Source: Taeniopygia guttata (Eukaryota > Chordata > Aves > Passeriformes > Estrildidae). From it: 64,000 nt of DNA. The notes under the pieces were generated by a model. It was not told the origin of the DNA and ran no database searches. It worked only from the letters and a program-made list of their open reading frames with translations. Positions 24,386-36,775 of this stretch are shown here, piece by piece; positions within the stretch are counted from its first letter, which is position 1; each line of letters begins with the position of its first letter. Both the position numbers and the translations under genes were made by a program. Where the stretch lies: positions 73,578,501 to 73,642,500 of the forward strand of contig NC_133028.1 of the NCBI RefSeq assembly GCF_048771995.1, written 5' to 3'.

Positions 24386-27174
24386 AAAGCTTGTGGGTCA
24401 AAAGCTGAGATCACTGGGGCTGGGAAAGGGCATTTGTAGGGCGGGTGCTCTAATCACTGCTGGCCTGGCAAAGGGACTGCACACACCATAGGAACCGAAG
24501 GGCTGGCACAGTGACTCTGGGGCTGGCCTTGTCACTGAAACTAGAACAGGATCTGTAGGGAGGAGATGGGGCTCTAACATTGCGCCTGAAAAACACCCCA
24601 ATGCACTCATATGCTCTTGGTCTGCGACGCCACCAGTGGGGCTGGGGGCAAAGTCACTCTGGCGCTGGCACAGGGACTATGGGCTGCTTGCGGCGACATC
24701 CCTTTACGCCTCTGACACAGATGCTATGGCTGGGCTTGTGACTGGAACTAGAACAGCATGTGTAGGGAGGAGATGGGGCTCTAATGTTGCACCTGAAAAA
24801 CACCCCAATGCACTCATATGCTCTTGGTCTGCGACGCCACCAGTGGGGCTGGGGGCAAAGTCACTCTGGGGCTGGCACAGTGACTCTGGGGCTGGCCTTG
24901 TCACTGAAGCTAGAACAGGATCTGTAGGGAGGAGATGGGGCTCTAACATTGCGCCTGAAAAACACAGCAATGCACTCATATGCTTTTGGTCTGCGATGCC
25001 ACCAGTGGGGCTGGGGGCAAAGTCACTCTGGGGCTGGCACAGGGGCTCTGCAGCTGGCCTTGTTACTGAAAACGGATAAGGAATTCTATGGCTGAGAACA
25101 GGGTTGTGGGCCTTGAATTCAAGTGATACAGGGGCACACATAGTGGCTGGCCATTGCTGGGTGGCAGTCAGATCCCTGCGGGCTGGGATATTGATGGTGG
25201 GCTGGCTTTAGACACCCCGCGGGCTGAGCTGAAGTGCCGCTGAGCTGGAGACAAGGCCAAGATCACCCCTGTGAAGCTGGAGAAACGCAGAGCTGGAGCT
25301 GAAGAAGAGAGCTGGCAGTATAATAAAGCTTGTGGGTCAAAAGCTGAGATCACTGGGGCTGGGAAAGGGCATTTGTAGGGCGGGTGCTCTAATCACTGCT
25401 GGCCTGGCAAAGGGACTGCACACACCATAGGAATCGAAGGGCTGGCACTGGCACTCTGGGGCTGGCCTTGTGACTGAAACTAGAACAGGATCTGTAGGGA
25501 GGAGATGGGGCTCTAACATTGCGCCTGAAAAACACTCCAATGCACTCATATGCTCTTGGTCTGCGACGCCACCAGTGGGGCTGGGGGCAAAGTCACTCTG
25601 GGGCTGGCACAGTGACTCTGGGGCTGGCCTTGTGACTAAAACTAGAACAGGATCTGTAGTGAGGAGATGGGGCTCTAACATTGCGCCTGAAAAACACAGC
25701 AATGCACTCATATGCTCTTGGTCTGCGACGCCACCAGTGGGGCTGGGGGCAAAGTCACTCTGGCGCTGGCACAGGGAATATGGGCTGCTTGCGGCGACAT
25801 CCCTTTACGCCTCTGACACAGATGCTATGGCTGGGCTTGTGACTGGAACTAGAACAGCATGTGTAGGGAGGAGATGGGGCTCTAACGTTGCGCCTGAAAA
25901 ACACCCCAATGCACTCATATGCTCTTGGTCTGCGACGCCACCAGTGGGGCTGGGGGCAAAGTCACTCTGGGGCTGGCACAGTGTCTCTGGGGCTGGCCTT
26001 GTGACTAAAACTAGAACAGGATCTGTAGTGAGGAGATGGGGCTCTAACATTGCGCCTGAAAAACACTCCAATGCACTCATATACTCTTGGTCTGCGACGC
26101 CACCAGTGGGGCTGGGGGCAAAGTCACTCTGGGGCTGGCACAGGGACTCTGCAGCTGGCCTTGTTACTGAAAACGGATAAGGAATTCTATGGCTGAGAAC
26201 AGGGTGGTGGGCCTTGAATTCCAGTGATACAGGGGCACACATAGTGGCTGGCCATTGCTGGGTGGCAGTCAGATCCCTGCGGGCTGGGATACTGATGGTG
26301 GGCTGGCTTTAGACACCCCGCGGGCTGAGCTGAAGTGCCGCTGAGCTGGAGATAAGGCCAAGATCACCCCGTGAAGCTGGAGAAACGCAGAGCTGGAGCT
26401 GAAGAAGAGAGCTGGCAGTATAATAAAGCTTGTAGGTCAAAAGCTGAGATCACTGGGGCTGGGAAAGGGCATTTGTAGGGCGGGTGCTCTAATCACTGCT
26501 GGCCTGGCAAAGGGACTGCACACACCATAGGAACCGAAGGGCTGGCACAGTGACTCTGGGGCTGGCCTTGTGACTGAAACTAGAACAGGATCTGTAGGGA
26601 GGAGATGGGGCTCTAACGTTGCGCCTGAAAAACACCCCAATGCACTCATATGCTCTTGGTCTGCGACGCCAACATTGGGGCTGGGGGCAAAGTCACTCTG
26701 GGGCTGGCACAGTGACTCTGGGGCTGGCCTTGTGACTAAAACTAGAACAGGATCTGTAGGGAGGAGATGGGGCTCTAACATTGCGCCTGAAAAACACTCC
26801 AATGCACTCATATACTCTTGGTCTGCGACGCCACCAGTGGGGCTGGGGGCAAAGTCACTCTGGGGCTGGCACAGGGACTCTGCAGCTGGCCTTGTTACTG
26901 AAAACGGATAAGGAATTCTATGGCTGAGAACAGGGTGGTGGGCCTTGAATTCCAGTGATACAGGGGCACACATAGTGGCTGGCCATTGCTGGGTGGCAGT
27001 CAGATCCCTGCGGGCTGGGATACTGATGGTGGGCTGGCTTTAGACACCCCGCGGGCTGAGCTGAAGTGCCGCTGAGCTGGAGATAAGGCCAAGATCACCC
27101 CGTGAAGCTGGAGAAACGCAGAGCTGGAGCTGAAGAAGAGAGCTGGCAGTATAATAAAGCTTGTAGGTCAAAAG

Positions 27175-28230
27175 CTGAGATCACTGGGGCTGGGAAAGGG
27201 CATTTGTAGGGCGGGTGCTCTAATCACTGCTGGCCTGGCAAAGGGACTGCACACACCATAGGAACCGAAGGGCTGGCACAGTGACTCTGGGGCTGGCCTT
27301 GTGACTGAAACTAGAACAGGATCTGTAGGGAGGAGATGGGGCTCTAACGTTGCGCCTGAAAAACACCCCAATGCACTCATATGCTCTTGGTCTGCGACGC
27401 CAACATTGGGGCTGGGGGCAAAGTCACTCTGGGGCTGGCACAGTGACTCTGGGGCTGGCCTTGTGACTAAAACTAGAACAGGATCTGTAGGGAGGAGATG
27501 GGGCTCTAACATTGCGCCTGAAAAACACTCCAATGCACTCATATGCTCTTGGTCTGCGACGCCACCAGTGGGGCTGGGGGCAAAGTCACTCTGGGGCTGA
27601 CACTGGCACTCTGGGGCTGGCCTTGTCACTGAAACTAGAACAGGATCTGTAGGGAGGAGATGGGGCTCTAACATTGCGCCTGAAAAACACCCCAATGCAC
27701 TCATATGCTCTTGGTCTGCGACGCCACCAGTGGGGCTGGGGGCAAAGTCACTCTGGCGCTGGCACAGGCACTCTGCTGCTGGCCTTGTGACTGAAACTAG
27801 AACAGGATCTGTAGGGAGGAGATGGGGCTCTAACATTGCGCCTGAAAAACACAGCAATGCACTCATATGCTCTTGGTCTGCGACGCCACCAGTGGGGCTG
27901 GGGGCAAAGTCACTCTGGGGCTGGCACAGGCACTCTGCAGCTGGCCTTGTTACTGAAAACCGATAAGGAATTCTATGGCTGAGAACAGGCTGGTGGGCCT
28001 TGAATTCAGGTGATTCAGGGGCACACATAGTGGCTGGCCATTGCTGGGTGGCAGTCAGATCCCTGCGGGTTGGGATACTGATGTTGGGCTGGCTTTAGAG
28101 ACCCCGCGCCTGGAGCTGAAGTGCTGCTGAGCTGGAGATAAGGCCAAGATCACCCCGTGAAGCTGGAGAAACGCAGAGCTGGAGCTGAAGAAGAGAGCTG
28201 GCAGTATAATAAAGCTTGTGGGTCAAAAGC
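27175..28230 (+). repeat. Chimeric array unit
   Basis: The left part carries the GCCAACATTGGGG marker of the 26,443 and 30,268 units. The right part carries the GGGGCTGACACTGG junction and tail variants of the 13,470-type unit in block Q. The switch lies near 27,500-27,600. The 1,055-bp length is unique in the array. This is what unequal crossing-over between two unit classes would leave. Confidence 0.75.
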
Positions 28231-31200
28231 TGAGATCACTGGGGCTGGGAAAGGGCATTTGTAGGGCGGGTGCTCTAATCACTGCTGGCCTGGCAAAGGG
28301 ACTGCACACACCATAGGAACCGAAGGGCTGGCACAGTGACTCTGGGGCTGGCCTTGTCACTGAAACTAGAACAGGATCTGTAGGGAGGAGATGGGGCTCT
28401 AACATTGCGCCTGAAAAACACCCCAATGCACTCATATGCTCTTGGTCTGCGACGCCACCAGTGGGGCTGGGGGCAAAGTCACTCTGGCGCTGGCACAGGG
28501 ACTATGGGCTGCTTGCGGCGACATCCCTTTACGCCTCTGACACAGATGCTATGGCTGGGCTTGTGACTGGAACTAGAACAGCATGTGTAGGGAGGAGATG
28601 GGGCTCTAATGTTGCACCTGAAAAACACCCCAATGCACTCATATGCTCTTGGTCTGCGACGCCACCAGTGGGGCTGGGGGCAAAGTCACTCTGGGGCTGG
28701 CACAGTGACTCTGGGGCTGGCCTTGTCACTGAAGCTAGAACAGGATCTGTAGGGAGGAGATGGGGCTCTAACATTGCGCCTGAAAAACACAGCAATGCAC
28801 TCATATGCTTTTGGTCTGCGATGCCACCAGTGGGGCTGGGGGCAAAGTCACTCTGGGGCTGGCACAGGGGCTCTGCAGCTGGCCTTGTTACTGAAAACGG
28901 ATAAGGAATTCTATGGCTGAGAACAGGGTTGTGGGCCTTGAATTCAAGTGATACAGGGGCACACATAGTGGCTGGCCATTGCTGGGTGGCAGTCAGATCC
29001 CTGCGGGCTGGGATATTGATGGTGGGCTGGCTTTAGACACCCCGCGGGCTGAGCTGAAGTGCCGCTGAGCTGGAGACAAGGCCAAGATCACCCCTGTGAA
29101 GCTGGAGAAACGCAGAGCTGGAGCTGAAGAAGAGAGCTGGCAGTATAATAAAGCTTGTGGGTCAAAAGCTGAGATCACTGGGGCTGGGAAAGGGCATTTG
29201 TAGGGCGGGTGCTCTAATCACTGCTGGCCTGGCAAAGGGACTGCACACACCATAGGAATCGAAGGGCTGGCACTGGCACTCTGGGGCTGGCCTTGTGACT
29301 GAAACTAGAACAGGATCTGTAGGGAGGAGATGGGGCTCTAACATTGCGCCTGAAAAACACTCCAATGCACTCATATGCTCTTGGTCTGCGACGCCACCAG
29401 TGGGGCTGGGGGCAAAGTCACTCTGGGGCTGGCACAGTGACTCTGGGGCTGGCCTTGTGACTAAAACTAGAACAGGATCTGTAGTGAGGAGATGGGGCTC
29501 TAACATTGCGCCTGAAAAACACAGCAATGCACTCATATGCTCTTGGTCTGCGACGCCACCAGTGGGGCTGGGGGCAAAGTCACTCTGGCGCTGGCACAGG
29601 GAATATGGGCTGCTTGCGGCGACATCCCTTTACGCCTCTGACACAGATGCTATGGCTGGGCTTGTGACTGGAACTAGAACAGCATGTGTAGGGAGGAGAT
29701 GGGGCTCTAACGTTGCGCCTGAAAAACACCCCAATGCACTCATATGCTCTTGGTCTGCGACGCCACCAGTGGGGCTGGGGGCAAAGTCACTCTGGGGCTG
29801 GCACAGTGTCTCTGGGGCTGGCCTTGTGACTAAAACTAGAACAGGATCTGTAGTGAGGAGATGGGGCTCTAACATTGCGCCTGAAAAACACTCCAATGCA
29901 CTCATATACTCTTGGTCTGCGACGCCACCAGTGGGGCTGGGGGCAAAGTCACTCTGGGGCTGGCACAGGGACTCTGCAGCTGGCCTTGTTACTGAAAACG
30001 GATAAGGAATTCTATGGCTGAGAACAGGGTGGTGGGCCTTGAATTCCAGTGATACAGGGGCACACATAGTGGCTGGCCATTGCTGGGTGGCAGTCAGATC
30101 CCTGCGGGCTGGGATACTGATGGTGGGCTGGCTTTAGACACCCCGCGGGCTGAGCTGAAGTGCCGCTGAGCTGGAGATAAGGCCAAGATCACCCCGTGAA
30201 GCTGGAGAAACGCAGAGCTGGAGCTGAAGAAGAGAGCTGGCAGTATAATAAAGCTTGTAGGTCAAAAGCTGAGATCACTGGGGCTGGGAAAGGGCATTTG
30301 TAGGGCGGGTGCTCTAATCACTGCTGGCCTGGCAAAGGGACTGCACACACCATAGGAACCGAAGGGCTGGCACAGTGACTCTGGGGCTGGCCTTGTGACT
30401 GAAACTAGAACAGGATCTGTAGGGAGGAGATGGGGCTCTAACGTTGCGCCTGAAAAACACCCCAATGCACTCATATGCTCTTGGTCTGCGACGCCAACAT
30501 TGGGGCTGGGGGCAAAGTCACTCTGGGGCTGGCACAGTGACTCTGGGGCTGGCCTTGTGACTAAAACTAGAACAGGATCTGTAGGGAGGAGATGGGGCTC
30601 TAACATTGCGCCTGAAAAACACTCCAATGCACTCATATACTCTTGGTCTGCGACGCCACCAGTGGGGCTGGGGGCAAAGTCACTCTGGGGCTGGCACAGG
30701 GACTCTGCAGCTGGCCTTGTTACTGAAAACGGATAAGGAATTCTATGGCTGAGAACAGGGTGGTGGGCCTTGAATTCCAGTGATACAGGGGCACACATAG
30801 TGGCTGGCCATTGCTGGGTGGCAGTCAGATCCCTGCGGGCTGGGATACTGATGGTGGGCTGGCTTTAGACACCCCGCGGGCTGAGCTGAAGTGCCGCTGA
30901 GCTGGAGATAAGGCCAAGATCACCCCGTGAAGCTGGAGAAACGCAGAGCTGGAGCTGAAGAAGAGAGCTGGCAGTATAATAAAGCTTGTAGGTCAAAAGC
31001 TGAGATCACTGGGGCTGGGAAAGGGCATTTGTAGGGCGGGTGCTCTAATCACTGCTGGCCTGGCAAAGGGACTGCACACACCATAGGAACCGAAGGGCTG
31101 GCACAGTGACTCTGGGGCTGGCCTTGTGACTGAAACTAGAACAGGATCTGTAGGGAGGAGATGGGGCTCTAACGTTGCGCCTGAAAAACACCCCAATGCA

Positions 31201-31471
31201 CTCATATGCTCTTGGTCTGCGACGCCAACATTGGGGCTGGGGGCAAAGTCACTCTGGGGCTGGCACAGTGACTCTGGGGCTGGCCTTGTGACTAAAACTA
31301 GAACAGGATCTGTAGGGAGGAGATGGGGCTCTAACATTGCGTCTGAAAAACACTCCAATGCACTCATATGCTCTTGGTCTGCGACGCCACCAGTGGGGCT
31401 GGGGGCAAAGTCACTCTGGGGCTGGCACAGTGACTCTGGGGCTGGCCTTGTGACTAAAACTAGAACAGGAT

Positions 31472-31570
31472 GTATGGTATGTGTATATGTTTTAATCGTG
31501 TAACCAGATGGATTAATAAAAGGCAACACCCGTAGCAGGTTTCTGTTGGATCTGTGTCTGTGAGAAGTGG
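31472..31570 (+). terminator. Poly(A)-site-like sequence ending array 2
   Basis: Identical to 3,072-3,170: TGTA elements, AATAAA near 31,515-31,520, then a GT-rich stretch. It lies directly after the array breaks off inside a core. It would close transcripts started at 6,989 that traverse array 2. Confidence 0.45.
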
Positions 31571-32801
31571 GCTGTGTGCTGGAGAAGGAGAGCCGCTGTT
31601 GGAGAGTTGCAATAGTGACAGGTGTGAGCTGTGAGGATGAGGAGGGCTCAGAGCAGCCCCAGGTGCGAGCTATGAGGATGAGGAGGAGGGGGTGGCTCCT
31701 GCCGGTGGGAGGTTGTTTTAGGGCGAGGGTTTGCTGCCGCTGGCTTTTGCATGGAGATGCTGGAGAAGAGGAGTTTATGGGGGGCTCCTGGGGCTGTCTC
31801 ATGGAAGGACGGTGAGCGCTTCGGACAGGGTCCGGGGGATCACCTGGATACGCACTTGGGGACGTGGAGCATTGCTCGAAGGAGGAGCCGAAGGACAAAC
31901 CTTTGTGCCGAGAAGCAGCGGCCAAACAGGTGAGCCCGTGCGCCTTTGTAGCGGGGACTTTTCTCCTTTCCCTTTTGAATTTTGTCCTTCTGAGGTTGAA
32001 ATGAGGGGGCTGCCCTGTTGTCCCTCCTTTTAAGGGGTTTGGATTGAGGTAAAATTGTGCCTTTTGCCATCATTTGAGGCAAGCCCCTTCTTTTCTGCTC
32101 TTCTAGGGGATGCGATGGAAGGGGAGCCCACATTTCTTTGCCCTTGTTCAAGTGAGGTGGGCGCCCGAGCGTGGCGTCAGTTCCGGGGCTTCACAGGAAG
32201 GGAGGCGCAGCTGTGGCAGCGCTGGCAGGGTGGGCATGGGGCTGTGCCGCTGCATTTGGGGCGCTTCTGCCCCTGGCCCGGCAGCGAAGGGTCCGGCGCG
32301 GGAGCCCCGCTGGCAGTGGCTGGGGATGGCCGAGGCGGGAGGGGAGTTTGGCACGGCGGGGCTGCCGCGGGACTGCCGGAGCCGCGCCGGTGCGAGCCGT
32401 GCGGAGCCGAGGGGAGCTTTGGCCGGGCCGGCGGGCGGGGCAGGCGGCGCGGGCGCTGCGCCGGTGCCGGCCGGTGCCGCCGCTCCGTCCGCTCCGGGCG
32501 CGGGGCTCGGGCGCCGCCGGGGCCCCCCGGGCCCGGTGCCGGCCCCGCCGGGCCGGGGGGAGCGGGCGGGGGTCTCCCGGCGCGGCGCCGCCTGTGCCTG
32601 CCCGAGGAGCCGCTTTCCTGCCGGGAGCGCGGCTTCTCATTTTCCAGCCTTCCTGCCTGGGGTGGCTGTGAGGTGGTTCTGGGGAACTTATCGGATCCTT
32701 TTCTGTTGTCCGGAGTTGGTGTGGGAGAAGGGCCGTGGGGCACTTTTTGGTTGGTACGGTTCTCGCTTCGGGCGCTGATGACAAGGGGTTTTTTGGCTTG
32801 A
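31544..32801 (+). other. Candidate two-exon transcript over CpG island 1, copy B
   Basis: The same donor (GTGAGC at 31,930) and acceptor (exon from 32,107) as copy A, shifted by 28,399. The frame stays open to 32,801. One base in the island differs from copy A, changing Arg to His in the open frame. Coding status is uncertain for the same reasons as copy A. Confidence 0.35.
32107..32680. promoter_or_regulatory. CpG island 1, module U copy B
   Basis: Near-identical to 3,708-4,280, with the same extreme GC core. Copy B agrees with copy C at the A/G site that sets copy A apart, so copy A carries the derived or independent state there. Confidence 0.6.
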
Positions 32802-33800
32802 GTGTTGTTGTTGGATTTCTTTTTGATCGTTTCTTATGTTTTTGAAGGATGTGTTTTTAAAGGCTTACAATGGTTTTTCTGGGTCGTGGCATGAAGTAGA
32901 GGATAGGTTTTTAATTCGGTTGTGGAGGCTTTTATTGGCGTGAGTGCGTAGTGATTGTTTTGGTGGCTTGAGGTAGTGTCCTGTACTTAGTGAGTTTTTT
33001 TTTTTTAATGTTGATGATTGCATTCTTGTTTATTATAGGGGTTTTATTAATTTGGCTTATTTGATTGCCGTGTATGTTTTCTTGTTGCAGGGATTTTGGG
33101 AGTTGTTGTTTATGGTTACATTTTTCTTTTGGCGACGTGTTTATTTCTAAGTGGTATTTGTGTTTTGATGGTTTGAGGCATTTTGGGTTTATTGAGTTAG
33201 GAATAATTATTTTGTTGTTGTTGATGTGTTTGGTTTTTTTTGTAGTTTGATGTATTTGGTTGTTGTTCTTTATTAGTTTTGTTTTTGGGAACGTGGGTAT
33301 TTCTATGGTGGATCTTTTTAGGTAGTTATTTTATTTCGGTGGTGAATCTTTTGTTTCTTCGTGGTTCCGATTTTATTACATCGGTAATTATTTGGTGGGG
33401 TTTTTTTAGTTCATTTTATAGAGTATTGGGTTCTCTTTATGAGTTAGTGTAGTGTAGTGGTAGAGTTTTGGTTTTGTTTTTTTTTTTTTAAGAAACGTTC
33501 GGGGTCTGTTGTATGGTTTGGAGTATAGTGAGTTAGTTGGCGGGTTTTTTTTATTTGTTTGTTTTAGTGTTTTTTGTGATCTGCTCTGTGGGTTTCTATA
33601 GGTCTTTTTTAAAATGTTTGTTTCATTTTTGTGATGTGATAAGAACTGCTAGTGAAAGAAGTGTAGTGCGGGTTTTTTTTGCCGGTAGTTGGTTGGCTGG
33701 TGGAGCCTTTCTGAATATTTTGGACGGTATTGTTGGGAATTCGATGCTGTTTGTTTTGGCATTTTATTTTAAGGAATTGGATTTTTACTGCAAAGTTTTA
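32779..33800 (+). other. C-depleted, G/T-rich stretch, module U copy B
   Basis: Same composition and sequence as 4,380-5,400. The T run near 33,480 is one base longer. No gene seen. Confidence 0.7.
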
Positions 33801-34395
33801 ACTATAACTCTAATGAAACAAAACAAATGCATAAATATGAAAATGGGAACAAAAACTTAAATTTTAAACAGAAAACATATAAATAAAACATGTAACATAA
33901 ATAATGTTATCCATTACCATTAGATATAATATTTTTTGCTATAGAGTATTTTCTATCTTTATATAAATACATATAAATATAGATTATAAATATAAACAAA
34001 ATATCCGTCTAGAGATGTATAATTAATACATGTGGGTATATAAATATAAGTATTACAAAATAATAGGAAGCAATATCGTTCATAATGCATATTTTACTGT
34101 ATGTCTTCTTATAGCACATTATATGTCATAAATATTATGTATCTAAATAGAGTACATCAATATATTGTAATTTAATAGACAAAAATTTGTTAAAATCAAA
34201 AATAGAAATATAGATGTTTTCAAATATAGTTTAAAATAAAGGGGATTCTTATTTTCTATTTGTTAGTAGGTAGGGGTTTTATTATAAAAATTATACTGTA
34301 CAAAGCAGTTAAAAGTAAGTTGTACCATATCGAAATACTTGTGATGCAAAAAGCTGATCTCCTAACGTGAAAGTCAATATTATTTTCTCCTCTAT
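33800..34395. repeat. AT-rich stretch with conserved box, module U copy B
   Basis: Copy of 5,400-5,995 shifted by 28,400. The conserved box lies at 34,229-34,286. CpG island 2 follows directly. Confidence 0.7.
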
Positions 34396-34399
34396 AAAA

Positions 34400-35660
34400 T
34401 CGGACGACCGTGGGGGAGAAAGAGGGCGAGCAGCGGGCCCGCAACAGGCGGAGGGCGGGCAGGGGGACGCGGGCACTTCGCTGTTTTGGCCAGGGTGCTG
34501 ATCTCGGCCAGTCGGGGCAGGCCAAGTCCCTGCAGAAGCGGAAACGCTGCGGGGGAAGAGGCGTCGAGAGCCCGCAGCGGGCTCTGCGCACCCTCCGCAC
34601 TCCCGCCACCGAGCCGCCTCCCCGCCGCGTCGCCGCCGCTCCCCGATCCGAGCTGCAATCGCAGAGTCCGCCTTTGCCGCCCGGAACCATTGCCGGGCTG
34701 CGCCCCTCCCCTGCCGCGAGTGCCGACGGGCGGCTGCAGTACGGGCTCTGCGGGGCCCATTTCGCCGGGAGCCGGGCACGAGCAAGGGCCGGAGAAGGGG
34801 CCAGGGGGTCTCCGAGCGGGACCCGGGGCGCCCGCGGGCCCTTCGAGCAGCGCGGGCTCCGCCCCACGCTGCCACGGGCCGCGGCCGCGCAGCTCCCGAG
34901 CCCCGCCAATCCCGGCCCGCCTTTCCCCGCCCTGTCCAATCACAGCCGCCCTTTCAATCCGGGCGCGGTTCCTGCCATTTCAGCCCGCTCAGTCGCGGCC
35001 CGACTCCTCAGCCTGGCCCCGCTCCCCCGTGCGCCAGAGGCGCCGCTCCCGCCGCCGCTTTGGGAGCCGGCGGAGCCCTATCATCCCTGCTGCCGCAGCC
35101 TCGGCAGGCGCAGGAGCCGGGAAGGGCGGGCGGGAACTTCCCGTTCAGGCGCCGGCCGGGATTTCTCCCAGGGAAACGGGCTGACGGCGGGGAGCGGGCG
35201 AACCCGGCCCCTGCAATGGCGGCGGCGGGAGCGGCGCGTGAGGGGGAGCGCGGGGTGGTCGCGAGGCGCGCGCGAGGTGGTCACGAGGCGAGCGCGCGGG
35301 GAATGGGCGGGCGCTGCCTCGGGTTGTGATTGGCTAGCGGGCCCGGCACTGAGGTATAAGTAGCGTGCGTCGGGCTGGCGGCGACGTCAGTTCGGCGGCG
35401 GAGCTGGAAGCGAGGGGAGCTGCGGATGCGCGTTCCGAGGAGCGCCGCTGCGCCGGGACGGGCCCCCAGCGGCTGCCGATCCGAGGAGCGCTGGTGAGCA
35501 CGGACGCGACTCCCGCGTCTGCCTGCGCCGGGGGCCGGCGGTGTCCAGTTGTTTGCGCCGCGCCCTGCCCGGCTCGGGCGGCCAGAGGCGGGTGCGGGGC
35601 CTGGAGTGGCGCGGGGGGCGACCGGCTGCTGTCACTGGGGAGTAGCCGTTTCGCGGTTTC
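34400..35660. promoter_or_regulatory. CpG island 2, module U copy B
   Basis: Copy of 6,000-7,260 with no difference seen in the promoter elements: GC boxes, inverted CCAAT (35,329-35,333), TATAAG (35,355-35,360) and initiator (about 35,389). Confidence 0.75.
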
Positions 35661-36775
35661 TAGATTTAAAGTAACGCTGAGAATACTGGGAATAAAGCTG
35701 GTTGTTTGCTTTCTTATTATTTGATTTTGCGTTTACTTAATAATTTTTGCTGTATTGCATTATTTTCCTGTTTTGTTCGTTTTATTAAATTTAGTTTGTT
35801 TGCTTGTGTTTTCTTTATCTGATGTGAATTTAGTAAGGGTTGTGGGGCTGGGGCTGAATCACGGGTTGTGAGGTCACCGGAGATATAAAGGCCCAGGGTG
35901 TGGAATAAGGACTTCGGCACGAGTCGGGCCCAAAACAATGTGGGGCAGTGGAAATGCTGGGGCTGGAGTTGGATAAATGCCTTGGGGAGAGGGGTGTGGA
36001 GCTGCAGTGCGGGGCCCGCAGAAGATGCCTGGGGGTTCCCAGCGCCTGCCCCTTGGTACCAAGCAGAGGCTGAGGGTGTGGGGGCTCGGAGGGTTCCAGG
36101 GCCCACGCATCAGCCCAAGGGCACCTTTTGGGAGGTGGGAGCAGGGGCCCAGTGGCTATTCCCAGCCCCTGGGGCTGCCTGGGAGAGGTGAGGGGGCTTT
36201 TGGGGAGGTGCTGGGCTGAGACCCAGGGGGCGGGAGTAGCTGTTTGGCTTCAGGCCTCAAGGGTCCCCAAAGCTGGGATCCCATTAGAGTGGGTGGGATA
36301 GCTGCAAGAGACATTGAAATTACGACAGTAACTGATTTGTTCCCTTATCAACAGCTTCAGGCTGCAGTGAGAAGCAGGAGCAACTTTTAGCTACAGGCAG
36401 TAGGAAGCTGAGGAGCTGGAGCTGAGGCAGCAGAGCCGGAGGAGACAGAAATGTGGTAGGGTTTGGGGTAAAACCCCTGTGGAGCTGGGATAGGGAATAT
36501 GGAGCTGGGATGGGAATTGCATGGCTGGAGCTGAAATTCCTTAAAGGGCTCCGATAGAGACTGTAGAGCTGTTTGGGAGGGCAGGAAGGGAATGTTAGGT
36601 GGGGCAGGAATATAGGCTCAAGAGCTGAACTAAAATCACACAGAGCTAGAGCTAAAACAAATATCCGTCCCTGAGAGCCAGAATAAGTGTTATCTAGCAC
36701 TGCTGGGAGGGTGTTGAGGGGCAAGTGAAATAGAAGAGCTGGCAGTAAAATAAAGCTTGTGGGTCAAGAGCTGAG
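35389..36775 (+). ncRNA. Candidate two-exon non-coding RNA leading into array 3, copy B
   Basis: Same structure as 6,989-8,375. Exon 1 ends at the GTGAGC donor at 35,494, the acceptor AG lies at about 36,354, and AATAAA at about 36,749. A second TATAAAGG lies at 35,884. The duplicated promoter would drive array 3 as copy A drives array 2. Inferred from motifs only. Confidence 0.35.

Larger units (their letters stand above)
8335..31470 (+). repeat. Satellite array 2, 23 kb, higher-order
   Basis: Head motifs fall near 8,371, 10,396, 11,333, 12,067, 13,470, 14,689, 15,465, 16,358, 17,296, 18,235, 19,336, 20,273, 21,007, 22,410, 23,629, 24,405, 25,344, 26,443, 27,175, 28,230, 29,169, 30,268 and 30,999. 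Unit lengths cluster at about 732, 776, 893, 938, 1,100, 1,219 and 1,403 bp, with single units of 1,055 and 2,025 bp. Many differences equal combinations of 162 bp (a core) and 45 bp (the extra piece of the long core). Each unit carries AATAAA and HindIII, and two EcoRI sites are common. Blocks of several kb are reused. Confidence 0.95.
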
